From Spirochaetaceae bacterium (GTDB lineage: Bacteria > Spirochaetota > Spirochaetia > DSM-2461): a stretch of DNA of 32,146 bases. The notes under the pieces were generated by a model. It was not told where the DNA came from. It ran no database searches and worked only from the letters and a program-made list of their open reading frames with translations. Shown piece by piece: positions 15,715-23,809 of this stretch; the stretch's first letter is position 1; every line of letters starts with the position of its first letter. A program made the translations under genes and the position numbers. The DNA lies in contig JARGFR010000016.1 of NCBI GenBank assembly GCA_029210985.1, positions 1 to 32,146 of the forward strand, given 5' to 3'.

Positions 15715-17291
15715 CTCTTCACCACCGCCGCGGCTTTTTTACCAGGCTGAGAGACAACCAAAAAATACAGTCCGACGCCCAGCGTAAGAGTCAGAGCCGT
15801 TGACGCCAATTTCGGGACGGTGTAGAGAGCCGGAAGTACCGGCGTCGGACCGCTTCCGACGAGTTTGTGGAGTATACCGACATACGGGAAGGCAAAGAGA
15901 CCTGAAAGGATACACAGAAGGGCAAGAAATACCATGGAAATCGAGGTGAGCACACCCGGCCCGGAGATGGTGCCGCCTGCCTCGGAGGTTTTTCGCAGAG
16001 AGAACACCCGGCTGAGCTTGATGAAGCTGGCAATGGTGGCCACAGAGGTCGCCTTGAGCAAAAACGCCACCGCTGACGACCCGGCAGTGCTCTTGAACAC
16101 GAGGGTTTTGCTGGCATATCCGTTGAACGGCGGAATACCCGAGATGGAAAGAGCTCCCACCAGGAATACCAGACTCAGCAGCGGCGCCTTCCTTCCGACA
16201 GGCTTCATTCGATATAGGTTCCGTTCTCCCGACATCTGGACGGCCGTTCCGACGGACAGGAACAGGAGGCTCTTGAACATGGCATGATTCAGGGCATGGG
16301 AAAAAGAGGCCGACATGGAAAGACTCTCGGCAGCCGCAAAAGCGGCCAGCACATATCCCATTTGAGAGACAGAATGATAGGCCAGAAGACGCTTGGCATC
16401 GCTTTGGGCCAGGGCCAGTATGACGGCCGTCAGTGCGGTGACTCCCCCGATCCAGAGAAGCAGCCCATTCAGATAGATCACTTGAAAACGAATCAGTATC
16501 CGCACTAATGCAAATAGGGAGACTTTGATGAGAACCCCTGAGAGAAGCGCCGAAATCGGATGGGGCGCATAGGCATGAGCTTCGGGCAGCCAGGTATGGA
16601 AGGGAATGAAGGCGGTTCGGACGCCGATACCGACGCAGAGTGAGGCAATGGCCAGATGTATCGATGGGGATTCGCCCAGAGTGGGGTTCGAGCGAATGAC
16701 GGCGCTGATGCCGGAAATGGAGAGCGTTCCGAAGTCCCGGTAGATCAGGAACACTCCGATCAAATAGAAGAGAATGCCGATTGAACTTAAAAAAAGGTAT
16801 TTGATGCCGGCGACAAGACCGGCAGGGGTCTTTTCATAGGCAATGAGCACATAAGCGGTAATGGCGATGATTTCGAAGCTCACGAACATTGTAAAAAGGT
16901 CCCCGGTGAGGCAAACCGACAGCATACCGGCTTTCAGAAGCAGCAGGAAAAAGAAAAACGGCGGCCCATAGAGACGCCGGGAAAGGGCGGCGATGCCGAT
17001 GGGCAAGGAGATCACCACTATCAATAACGAGGAGACCCAGGAGAACCCATCCAGAACGAAGGAAATCCCGTAGGGTTCCGGCCATCCCCCAAGGAAGTAG
17101 GTCAGGACACCGCCGTCAAAAATCGTCGGACCCAGAAGTATCAGTATCACGCCGGTGAATGCCATCGAAGCCACGGCTGCGACACAGGTGAAATAGGCCA
17201 GGGTTTCGCTTTTCAGAGCCTTGCCGAACAGGGCGGATGCACCGCCGAAAAGAGGTATCACCACGAGCAGCGGGAGCATGGATTCAATCAT
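15636..17291 (-). CDS. mrpD: Mrp-type cation/proton antiporter subunit D (NuoN/L/M family)
   Basis: About 551 residues and about 14 membrane helices of the proton-translocating antiporter-like family. Hallmarks are the helix with FVSFEIIAITAYVLIAYE (conserved Glu), FIPFHTWLPEAHAYAPHPISALLSGVLIK and LLAYHSVSQMGYVLAAF. The track adds 18 residues; the ATG at 17291 (MIESMLPLL), which overlaps the mrpC stop by 8 bp, is the better start. It is the only large antiporter subunit in the operon: no full MrpA is present, as in archaeal Mbh modules, where MbhH is the sole one. It is the last gene of the operon and overlaps thuA-like antisense. Confidence 0.92.
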   Translation of the reverse strand: MIESMLPLLVVIPLFGGASALFGKALKSETLAYFTCVAAVASMAFTGVILILLGPTIFDGGVLTYFLGGWPEPYGISFVLDGFSWVSSLLIVVISLPIGIAALSRRLYGPPFFFFLLLLKAGMLSVCLTGDLFTMFVSFEIIAITAYVLIAYEKTPAGLVAGIKYLFLSSIGILFYLIGVFLIYRDFGTLSISGISAVIRSNPTLGESPSIHLAIASLCVGIGVRTAFIPFHTWLPEAHAYAPHPISALLSGVLIKVSLFALVRILIRFQVIYLNGLLLWIGGVTALTAVILALAQSDAKRLLAYHSVSQMGYVLAAFAAAESLSMSASFSHALNHAMFKSLLFLSVGTAVQMSGERNLYRMKPVGRKAPLLSLVFLVGALSISGIPPFNGYASKTLVFKSTAGSSAVAFLLKATSVATIASFIKLSRVFSLRKTSEAGGTISGPGVLTSISMVFLALLCILSGLFAFPYVGILHKLVGSGPTPVLPALYTVPKLASTALTLTLGVGLYFLVVSQPGKKAAAVVKSYAPDVRSVMLLFLLGLLGFSAVAFF

Positions 17292-17622
17292 GGAGTTTCC
17301 ATACACTCTTTTCGATGACGCGGATATCCAGAGTCTTATGTACAAGATAGATCCGGTAGATCAACACCAGCGCCAAAGCCACGACGCAAATCCCCACGAC
17401 AATGGCCGTCAGCATCAAGGCCTGAGGCAGCGGATCCACCATAACTTCCTGAGTTCCCAGAATCGGTGCGGTGCTGCCGGATAGAGAACCGTGGTAAACG
17501 AACAGAAGAACAACGGCCGAGTTGCATATGGAGAGAGCCATAATTTTCTTTATAAGGTTGGCTTTCGTTGTCAGGCCCCACAGTCCCACCAGAAACAGCG
17601 CCCCGATCAGTAAATCCGTCAT
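17284..17622 (-). CDS. mrpC: Mrp-type antiporter subunit C (NuoK-like)
   Basis: 112 residues with three membrane helices in the MrpC/NuoK pattern. Helix 1 is LLIGALFLVGLWGLTT; helix 2 (LIKKIMALSICNSAVVLLFVYHG) and VDPLPQALMLTAIVVGICVVALALVLIYRIY carry the conserved DPLPQALMLTAIVI-like motif. It overlaps mrpB by 4 bp and mrpD by 8 bp. It pairs with MrpD in the membrane domain. The C-terminus (HKTLDIRVIEKSVWKLHD) is a short cytoplasmic tail. Confidence 0.92.
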   Translation of the reverse strand: MTDLLIGALFLVGLWGLTTKANLIKKIMALSICNSAVVLLFVYHGSLSGSTAPILGTQEVMVDPLPQALMLTAIVVGICVVALALVLIYRIYLVHKTLDIRVIEKSVWKLHD

Positions 17623-18038
17623 GTTGTTTCCCTGAAGAGATGGATGCAGATCAGGCTTATTCCGGCGCCGACTTTGATGCCGATGAGGAAATTGAGCATT
17701 GTGATGAAACTCGCCCTCGGCAAAACCGGCTCACGGGCCAGAACGGCGGGATTGCCTAGGAAGCCCACCCCGAAAATCATGCCGACAACACCGACGCATA
17801 AAAGCAGGAAGAACATCAGGAATTCAACCAAAGCCAAAGACTTGGCTGGAAAGAGTTCCTCCGCCGCCGCAACACCCTGACTCATGGAGAGCAGGATGAC
17901 TCCCGATGAAATCACGACTCCTCCCTGAAATCCGCCGCCGGGAGATAAACGGCCGTAGAATAAGAGATAGAAACCGAAGAGAAACATGAATGGAGCGAGT
18001 TTACGGGAAATCAAATCCAGTATTTCCGTCTTCTTCAC
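17619..18038 (-). CDS. mrpB: Mrp-type antiporter subunit B
   Basis: 139 residues with four membrane helices and the MrpB/MbhF domain signature GRLSPGGGFQGGVVISSGVIL. The later segment ASFITMLNFLIGIKVGAGISLICI closes the domain. It overlaps both neighbours by 4 bp. In canonical Mrp, MrpB follows MrpA; here it follows two small proteins that correspond to the MrpA C-terminus. Confidence 0.92.
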   Translation of the reverse strand: MKKTEILDLISRKLAPFMFLFGFYLLFYGRLSPGGGFQGGVVISSGVILLSMSQGVAAAEELFPAKSLALVEFLMFFLLLCVGVVGMIFGVGFLGNPAVLAREPVLPRASFITMLNFLIGIKVGAGISLICIHLFRETT

Positions 18039-18304
18039 GATTCCCTCTCCACAAAAAACACCACCCCGGATACCGCCAGAAGAAGAACGAGTGTTTCACC
18101 CAGGGTGTCATAGGCGCGATAACCCAGGTAGATGGATGTCACCAGGTTCGTCGCTCCGGTTTCCCTCTCACCGTGAGAAACCAAATAGTCTCTGATCGCT
18201 GTTTTTTCCTCATGCTCGCCCTGGAGAGCCAGGAAGAGAAAGAGACCGACAAGAAGAATAATCAGGGTCTCGAGGATTCTGCTCAATACAGCCCGCCGCT
18301 TCAT
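18035..18304 (-). CDS. MbhE-like antiporter subunit
   Basis: 89 residues with two membrane helices (LETLIILLVGLFLFLAL and LVLLLAVSGVVFF). Between them is the loop GATNLVTSIYLGYRAYDTLGE, the signature of MbhE and of the matching C-terminal segment of MrpA / N-terminal segment of MrpB in fused versions. In Pyrococcus Mbh the corresponding gene is mbhE. It overlaps mrpB and the DUF4040 gene by 4 bp each, so stoichiometric expression is likely. Confidence 0.85.
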   Translation of the reverse strand: MKRRAVLSRILETLIILLVGLFLFLALQGEHEEKTAIRDYLVSHGERETGATNLVTSIYLGYRAYDTLGETLVLLLAVSGVVFFVERES

Positions 18305-18534
18305 GTATCGTCCCTCCTTTCGGTTTTCCGAACAATCCAGACAAAAACCACTGTTCCGACGCCGGTTCCCACAGCCGCTTCGGTAAGCGCGACATCCGGC
18401 GCATGGAGCAGAAAGAACACCAGAGTGCTCAGGAGGCTCACCACTCCCAGGAGAATCACCCCCGCCAGTAAGTTTCTCAGCTGCAGAGTGATGAACGACA
18501 CGATGACGAGTATCCCGACGAGAATTTCAATCAT
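18301..18534 (-). CDS. DUF4040 / MbhD-like antiporter subunit
   Basis: 77 residues with two membrane helices. FFLLHAPDVALTEAAVGTGVGTVVFVW is the DUF4040 signature found at the C-terminal part of MrpA and as separate MbhD in hydrogenase-linked modules. It is a split-off MrpA piece and overlaps the adjacent genes. The large N-terminal antiporter domain of MrpA is not encoded anywhere in the window. Confidence 0.88.
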   Translation of the reverse strand: MIEILVGILVIVSFITLQLRNLLAGVILLGVVSLLSTLVFFLLHAPDVALTEAAVGTGVGTVVFVWIVRKTERRDDT

Positions 18535-18853
18535 CGTCCGATCCTGTGCTTTTCCTGTGATAGGTATGCCGCCATGGAATCATCTCCTTGTTCCAGGCAA
18601 AGCGGGCGATGATATGGGCCGAGATGGGATTGGTGATGAAAAAGAATATGCCGATTACCAGGAGCTTACCGGTAATGGGTCCCCATCCGGCGAAGAACAT
18701 ACACCCGATCAAAATGGAAAAAACGGCGGTGGTGCTGCATGTGGATGAGGCCTGCAGACGCGTATAGACGTCGGGAAATACCAGAACGCCGATATTGGCC
18801 ATGACGATGAACAGAGCGCCGATACCCATAAAAATGAAGCCTGCAATAATCAT
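18527..18853 (-). CDS. mrpG: Mrp-type antiporter subunit G
   Basis: 108 residues with three membrane helices and the MrpG/PhaG signature VLVFPDVYTRLQASSTCSTTAVFSILIGCM, then ITNPISAHIIARFAW near the end. The basic C-terminus (NKEMIPWRHTYHRKSTGSDDD) is cytoplasmic. It overlaps mrpF and the DUF4040 gene by a few bases. It is a small structural subunit of the antiporter complex. Confidence 0.92.
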   Translation of the reverse strand: MIIAGFIFMGIGALFIVMANIGVLVFPDVYTRLQASSTCSTTAVFSILIGCMFFAGWGPITGKLLVIGIFFFITNPISAHIIARFAWNKEMIPWRHTYHRKSTGSDDD

Positions 18854-19116
18854 AGGTCCTCCCGCCGGGTCGAAAAATACCGGGTGATGGTCAGCAGCCC
18901 GATGAAGCCGAATATGTCATAGACCAGAGCCACATCGAGATAGATGGCTCGACCGGCCTGGACGGACAGCACGGCCAGAAGAGCCAGAACCTGGGCGGAC
19001 ACCATGCTGAATCCAATCAGTCTGTCGACGATGGACGGACCAATGACGATGCGTATGGCACTGACGCTCGATCCGGCAATGAGGAAATAGACCATGAGTT
19101 CCAGTGCTAAATCCAT
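18850..19116 (-). CDS. mrpF: Mrp-type antiporter subunit F
   Basis: 88 residues with three helices and the MrpF/MnhF signatures IVIGPSIVDRLIGFSMVSAQ and YLDVALVYDIFGFIGLLTITRYF. It overlaps mrpE by 10 bp and mrpG by 4 bp. Its length equals that of typical MrpF (about 90 residues). Confidence 0.93.
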   Translation of the reverse strand: MDLALELMVYFLIAGSSVSAIRIVIGPSIVDRLIGFSMVSAQVLALLAVLSVQAGRAIYLDVALVYDIFGFIGLLTITRYFSTRREDL

Positions 19117-19619
19117 ACGCGCTTGAGGAGTTCCTCGTAGGCGCCCTTGATAAGGTTGCCCGCATATCGGGAATGGGTCGTTTTAGCTTCCAGCCAATGG
19201 ACAATAAGATGATCGTCGTCCAGGAGCACGGTCACCGTTCCGGGCGTCAGGGTAATCGAGTGAGTCAGCGCCACCCTGGCGATGTCGGACCTGAGGCGAG
19301 TTCGAAAATGGACGATTCCCGGTTTTATCCGGCCCCTGATGATGTGCCAAAGAACCTGGAAGCTTGCCACATACATATTGAATATCAGGACGGCCAGGAA
19401 CACGATAAAGACATGCAGTCTGGGGAGATGTGACCGTCGGCCCGCTTCTTCTTCATCAATGAAAATCGAGTATGTGATGTATGACAACAGAAGGCTTGCG
19501 GCCAAGCCGGTAATGAGGGATCCCGGATCAACCGACCAGGTGAACAGAATCCATCCGCCCATCAGGGAGACGGTGGTCATCAGAAACCTGACGATGGCCC
19601 ATTTGGTCCGGGGGTTCAT
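19107..19619 (-). CDS. mrpE: Mrp-type antiporter subunit E
   Basis: 170 residues with two or three N-terminal helices and a soluble C-terminal domain. It contains the MrpE signature LTHSITLTPGTVTVLLDDDHLIVHWLEA. It comes first among the antiporter subunits and overlaps the upstream EIIA gene by 4 bp, tying the regulator-like genes to the antiporter transcript. It corresponds to MbhA in the archaeal order. Confidence 0.93.
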   Translation of the reverse strand: MNPRTKWAIVRFLMTTVSLMGGWILFTWSVDPGSLITGLAASLLLSYITYSIFIDEEEAGRRSHLPRLHVFIVFLAVLIFNMYVASFQVLWHIIRGRIKPGIVHFRTRLRSDIARVALTHSITLTPGTVTVLLDDDHLIVHWLEAKTTHSRYAGNLIKGAYEELLKRVWI

Positions 19620-20086
19620 GGGGAGTTCCGATCCTTTTCTTCGATGGCGGCAATCACTTCCTCCGGTGTCAGTGCATCATGAAGGGCACGGCAGAACTTA
19701 TCATCGTGAAGATAACGGGCGATTCTGCTGAGTACTTTCAAGTGTTCTACGTGAGACCCCGAAGGTCCCACCAGGAGAAAGAAGAGCGTGACAGGACGAT
19801 TGTCAACCGAATCGAAGCGAGCGCCGTCTCTCTTGAGGCCGAACGCCAAAAGAGTCTTGTCGACGGTGTCGGACATGGCATGAGGGATGGCGATTCCGCT
19901 TCCGATCCCCGTCGATGCCACCTTCTCCCGCTCGATGACATCAGAAGTCAGCTTCTTCAGGTCCGAGACGCACCCTCCCCGGCCTAGAACCTTCACCAGA
20001 GCTTCGATGATATCCGGTTTTCGTTTCCCACCTAATTCCAGATCGATGCACGATGGGTCGAGCATATCGCTGAGCGTCGAAGTCAT
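19616..20086 (-). CDS. PTS EIIA (Ntr/fructose type) domain protein
   Basis: 156 residues: a single PTS EIIA type-2 domain. The phosphorylatable His lies in GIGSGIAIPHAMSD near residue 70; VTLFFLLVGPSGSHVEHLKVLSRIARYL completes the fold. There are no EIIB or EIIC domains and no sugar permease nearby, so a regulatory EIIA-Ntr role is more likely than sugar transport. GGAGG stands 8 nt before the ATG, which directly abuts the stop of the PII-like gene (TAA ATG). It overlaps mrpE by 4 bp. By analogy with PtsN, which regulates potassium transport, it may control the antiporter; this is inference. Confidence 0.88.
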   Translation of the reverse strand: MTSTLSDMLDPSCIDLELGGKRKPDIIEALVKVLGRGGCVSDLKKLTSDVIEREKVASTGIGSGIAIPHAMSDTVDKTLLAFGLKRDGARFDSVDNRPVTLFFLLVGPSGSHVEHLKVLSRIARYLHDDKFCRALHDALTPEEVIAAIEEKDRNSP

Positions 20087-20425
20087 TTAGAGATCCTCCA
20101 CCAGGCCGACGGCCCAGTCAACGGGAAGTGTAAACAGGATACCGGTTCCCGGATCGGTGAATTTTCCACAGATATCCTCAAGGACGGATTGCAGCCGAGG
20201 AATTACCGACTCGTCCCTGACAACTGAGAATATGGTCTTGTTGTAAGGTTTGTTACCTTTCATAAACTCTCTGAACTCAGCGAACAGAGGTACTTCATAG
20301 GTGAGAAACCGACCCATTCCTTCGGAATCCAGGATGGTTCCTCCGGATATGCCCAACTCCGCAAAAACTTGAAGGACCTGATCGAGGAGTTCTTCCTTGT
20401 TTAGGACGAAGACGATGCATTTCAT
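20087..20425 (-). CDS. PII-like small signalling protein
   Basis: 112 residues with the ferredoxin-like PII/CutA pattern: MKCIVFVLNKEELLDQVLQVFAELGI, a long loop, IFSVVRDESVIPRLQSVLEDICG and GTGILFTLPVDWAVGLVE. It lacks the T-loop tyrosine context of GlnB and is closer to the divergent PII-like proteins that sit with transporters. It is the first gene of the antiporter operon. No ribosome site is visible; promoter-like TATACT is 12 nt upstream, so the leader would be only a few bases. Ligand and target are unknown; the antiporter is the natural candidate. Confidence 0.75.
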   Translation of the reverse strand: MKCIVFVLNKEELLDQVLQVFAELGISGGTILDSEGMGRFLTYEVPLFAEFREFMKGNKPYNKTIFSVVRDESVIPRLQSVLEDICGKFTDPGTGILFTLPVDWAVGLVEDL

Positions 20426-20429
20426 AATG

Positions 20430-20467
20430 TATACTCTAGTATAAACAGCCGGGTTCCTTCCTGTCGG
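20430..20467 (-). promoter_or_regulatory. Putative promoter and inverted repeat before the antiporter operon
   Basis: On the minus strand CCGACA (20467-20462), an 18-bp spacer and TATACT (20443-20438) resemble a sigma70 promoter. The -10 box is one arm of the inverted repeat TATACTCTAGTATA (20430-20443), which could be an operator or a chance palindrome of an AT-rich box. Transcription would start within about 10 bases of the PII-like start codon. Confidence 0.4.
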
Positions 20468-20472
20468 CCGAC

Positions 20473-21120
20473 CTATTCCACTTTTTTAAAATGAAACTTA
20501 GTTTCTTCTCCCCGAATAAGTCGGCGAATGTTCTTCCGGTGAAGCCATGTTATACCCAGAGGTATCAGACAGAAAAAGATCAGAAGCGTCACCGAAAGAG
20601 CCGAGCCGCGGATCCAAGTAACGCCAAGATAGACGAAGGGGAGTATCCAAGCGGCGACGAGGGATGCCAGGAAGACATAGGAACTGACCGCCAAGACCGC
20701 CGCAAACACAGCCAGGCAGAACGGTGCCGCGATGGGATAAAGCGCAGTGATTCCGCCGGCGGATGAAGCGACGCCTTTACCGCCCCGGAATCCGGCCCAA
20801 AGGGGATAGGCATGGCCGATCACCACAGCTGCCAATACACCGATTTTCAGAGCATCCGCTTCACCTGCCGAGAGAGCCGCGACCGGAGTCAGGAAGACCG
20901 GTAGAAATCCCTTCATCAGATCCAGAACAAGAACGGCCGCGGCGGCTTTCCAACCCAGCACGCGATAGACATTGGTGGCGCCGGCGTTCCCGCTCCCCTT
21001 CTCCCGGATATCGATGCCGGCAAATATCCGGCCGAAAATGAGAGCAAAGGGAAGGGATCCGACCAGGTAGGCCGCAAGAAGGATAATCGGCAGGGAAAGG
21101 CCGATGGGCAGACTCATCAT
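20473..21120 (-). CDS. plsY: Acyl-phosphate:glycerol-3-phosphate acyltransferase
   Basis: 215 residues, five or more membrane helices. PlsY signatures are [40 protein letters not shown] and [16 protein letters not shown] (glycine-rich phosphate loops). It makes lysophosphatidic acid from acyl-phosphate, the first step of phospholipid synthesis in most bacteria. It overlaps the upstream DUF1295 gene by 4 bp. A FakA-FakB-like fusion, a potential acyl-phosphate source, is divergently encoded at 21960. Confidence 0.95.
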   Translation of the reverse strand: MMSLPIGLSLPIILLAAYLVGSLPFALIFGRIFAGIDIREKGSGNAGATNVYRVLGWKAAAAVLVLDLMKGFLPVFLTPVAALSAGEADALKIGVLAAVVIGHAYPLWAGFRGGKGVASSAGGITALYPIAAPFCLAVFAAVLAVSSYVFLASLVAAWILPFVYLGVTWIRGSALSVTLLIFFCLIPLGITWLHRKNIRRLIRGEETKFHFKKVE

Positions 21121-21917
21121 TCCCTTCCGCTCCGGCGCCTGGGCAGAGGAATCAGAAGACTGGTGGAGTTCTTATAGGCTTGGTATTCGGGATTATCGCC
21201 ATACTTCTCATCACCGCTTTTTTCCAGGAGAGGTATGCCGCTGACAAAAAGCAGCAGCGTTGTGATGGAAATCGGACCGAAAACCGTCAGCCACTGCCAT
21301 CCGGTCAATCCCGGAAGGATCACCAGAAAGAGCCCCCACCATAACAATATCTCACCGAAATAGTTGGGGTGGCGGGAGTAGCGCCACAGGCCGCTTTCTA
21401 TCCACCGATTTCGGTTTTCAGGTTTCCGCTTGAATCGGAATTTCTGAGCGTCGCCGAAGGTCTCAATCATCAGACCGACAAGGAAGAGAAGGAAGCCGAC
21501 TGCTGCCGGCCCGGTTGAGAAGTCATAAACCCGCCCGGTCAGTGCCAGAGTCATCGGCAGCATAATCGCCCAGACGCCGATGGTCTGAAGAAGCCAGAAT
21601 TGGAGAAAGACGAGGGGTTTATCCCTCTTATCGTCAAAGCGATCATCTTTACCGATGACGCTGATCCGATAGAGAAGATAGACCCCCAGGCGGAAAGCCC
21701 ACAGACTCACCGCCAGGGCAATAAGAAGACGGACTAAAGAAATCGGCCGGTCTCCGGTGAGCAGCAGTACCCAGGTGAGGATCAGGAAACTCAGACTGTA
21801 GGAGAAGTCGGTGACCTTGTCGGTTTTAAACATCGCCGCGAAGAGAAAAAAGGTCATATTCACGATGAAACTGAGAACCAGAGAAACCATAATGGGGTAA
21901 GCTTGAATTATTTCCAT
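21117..21917 (-). CDS. DUF1295 membrane protein (steroid 5-alpha-reductase/ICMT-like)
   Basis: 266 residues, six or seven membrane helices. The C-terminal part carries the DUF1295 motif [26 protein letters not shown], and [17 protein letters not shown] lies near the end. This superfamily includes lipid reductases and isoprenylcysteine methyltransferases; the substrate here is unknown. It leads the plsY transcript, suggesting a lipid role. No ribosome site precedes the ATG; TAAAAT ends 8 nt upstream. Confidence 0.85.
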   Translation of the reverse strand: MEIIQAYPIMVSLVLSFIVNMTFFLFAAMFKTDKVTDFSYSLSFLILTWVLLLTGDRPISLVRLLIALAVSLWAFRLGVYLLYRISVIGKDDRFDDKRDKPLVFLQFWLLQTIGVWAIMLPMTLALTGRVYDFSTGPAAVGFLLFLVGLMIETFGDAQKFRFKRKPENRNRWIESGLWRYSRHPNYFGEILLWWGLFLVILPGLTGWQWLTVFGPISITTLLLFVSGIPLLEKSGDEKYGDNPEYQAYKNSTSLLIPLPRRRSGRE

Positions 21918-21959
21918 AGTTGTTCATTTTAAGACATTTCGAGAGGGAAAGGGGCTTTT

Positions 21960-23771
21960 GTGACCGAATCATCAATTTCCGGCTATGAGATTTTTCATGG
22001 GTTTCTCTCCGGATACAGAAACATCATGAACCATCGGGATCATATCAATAAAATCAATGTGTTCCCGGTACCCGACGGTGACACCGGAAACAACATGATT
22101 CATACGTTCCGCTCCATCGTGGACAACCTCGAGTGCCGTCGTTCCGCTTCCTGGGTTCTGGAGGGAATCGCCTACTATTCCCTGAACGGCGCCCGGGGAA
22201 ACTCGGGAATCATCATATCCCAGTACCTCAACGGTCTCGCCCGGGCTGCCGCAAATCGACAGACCATCACAGTGAGGGAATTCGGAACGATGCTGCTGGA
22301 CGCGGTGTCTGATGCCTATCAGGCCATGGATCAGCCCCGGGAAGGCACGATACTGACGGTTCTTCAAACCTGGGCCGGGACGGTGAATAGAGCGGGTGCG
22401 GTGGGCGAGTCCCTTACTTCTATGCTCACCCGGGGATACGATGCCGCTCGGAAGGCCCTGAAACACACTCCTGACCAGTTGAGTGTTCTGAAAGACAATA
22501 AAGTCGTGGACGCCGGTGCATGGGGATTTGTCAGCTTTATTGAAGGGATTCAGCGTCTACTGCGCGATGGGCCGGTGCCCATTTCGCTTCGTCGGAAACT
22601 TCTGGGAGCACCGGAGCCCGAACTGACGCCCTCCCATGTGAAATCCCCCGATGCCTACCGGGATCTGGAATACCGCTACTGCACCGAGGTTCTGGTGGAG
22701 AGCTCCGAAGAGGATCTTGAAGCGGTGAAAGCACAGCTGAGAGCACTGGGAGATTCTCTCATTGTCAGCCGTGGCGCTGGCCGATTTCGCATCCATATTC
22801 ACAGCAACCACCCCGAATCGGTGGTGAATCTCGGCCGTTCCTACGGACGGGTTCTCCAGCAAAGCGCCGAGGACATGCTCCGACAGGAACAGATGATCCA
22901 CCAGAGGACAGGCCGGGTTGCGGTGTTGACCGATTCAATTGCCGACATTCCCCGAGAGCTGCTGGATCAGTACCAGATCCATGTTCTGAATCACAAACTG
23001 CTTTGGGATGAAGATGAGTATCTTGATCGGCTGACCATCTCACCGGTCAGTTTCTACAGGATTCAAAACGAGCGATCCTCCTTTCCCGGTACAACGGTTC
23101 CCGAACGGGGCCGGGTGGACAGTCTGCTGGCGATGCTGATGGAGAACTGCGATCAGCTCATCGTCCTCCCGGTGGCAAAAGCGCTGAGCGGAACCTGGCA
23201 GCAGCTGAGCCTGGCGGCGGAGCCGTACAACCGAAGTGAAAAGAGGATTGAGGTGGTGGATACATGCCTCAATTCCGCAGCGCAGGGGCTCCTGGTGCTG
23301 GAAATCGCCAAAGCGGCGGAATCCGGTGAAAATCTGGACAAGCTCGTCCGGCGGGTGGAAGAACTCAAGAACCGTGTTCGCATCTTCGTCAGTGTCCGAA
23401 CGTTCAAGTTTATGGTGAAGGGCGGACGGGTGAGTCCACTGAAAGGTTTGGCCGCGAAACTGCTGAATCTGAAACCGATCGTCTCACTGGATGAGAGCGG
23501 ACGCGGTATCGCCTTCGACAAAGCCTTCTCTTATCGGGGACTCATCCGGAAAATCTCCTTTCTGATTGATGAGATCAACAGAAATCCCGGCATTGTCGAC
23601 TACGCCGTTGTGCATGCGGACGACATCAATCGAGCCCGGGAGTTCGCCGCCCTGGCGGAATCCCTGATCGGAAAACCGCCAGCCTACATCACCGAAATTT
23701 CGCCTGTCATCGGCATGCATTCCGGGAAAGGCGCCGTGGCCATCGGTCTGATTGAGAAATTGCCGGAATAG
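21960..23771 (+). CDS. DhaL (DAK2)-DegV fusion, FakA-FakB type fatty acid kinase
   Basis: 603 residues. The N-terminal 1-205 is a DhaL/DAK2 kinase domain with the Mg-ATP motif NVFPVPDGDTGNNM (34-46) and GARGNSG (78-83). Residues 230-300 match the FakA middle domain, with RIHIHSNHPE as a likely metal site. From about 318 to the end is a DegV/FakB fatty-acid-binding domain (VAVLTDSIADIPRELL, FPGTTVP, ALSGT, VKGGRVS). FakA phosphorylates fatty acids bound to FakB to give acyl-phosphate for PlsY. Having both in one chain is unusual compared with separate FakA and FakB. The start is GTG at 21960 with AAAGGGG upstream, only 42 bp from the divergent DUF1295-plsY unit. Confidence 0.88.
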   Translation: MTESSISGYEIFHGFLSGYRNIMNHRDHINKINVFPVPDGDTGNNMIHTFRSIVDNLECRRSASWVLEGIAYYSLNGARGNSGIIISQYLNGLARAAANRQTITVREFGTMLLDAVSDAYQAMDQPREGTILTVLQTWAGTVNRAGAVGESLTSMLTRGYDAARKALKHTPDQLSVLKDNKVVDAGAWGFVSFIEGIQRLLRDGPVPISLRRKLLGAPEPELTPSHVKSPDAYRDLEYRYCTEVLVESSEEDLEAVKAQLRALGDSLIVSRGAGRFRIHIHSNHPESVVNLGRSYGRVLQQSAEDMLRQEQMIHQRTGRVAVLTDSIADIPRELLDQYQIHVLNHKLLWDEDEYLDRLTISPVSFYRIQNERSSFPGTTVPERGRVDSLLAMLMENCDQLIVLPVAKALSGTWQQLSLAAEPYNRSEKRIEVVDTCLNSAAQGLLVLEIAKAAESGENLDKLVRRVEELKNRVRIFVSVRTFKFMVKGGRVSPLKGLAAKLLNLKPIVSLDESGRGIAFDKAFSYRGLIRKISFLIDEINRNPGIVDYAVVHADDINRAREFAALAESLIGKPPAYITEISPVIGMHSGKGAVAIGLIEKLPE

Positions 23772-23809
23772 TTCCAAAGATCTCTCTATCTGCTACACTT
23801 GAAGTCAGC

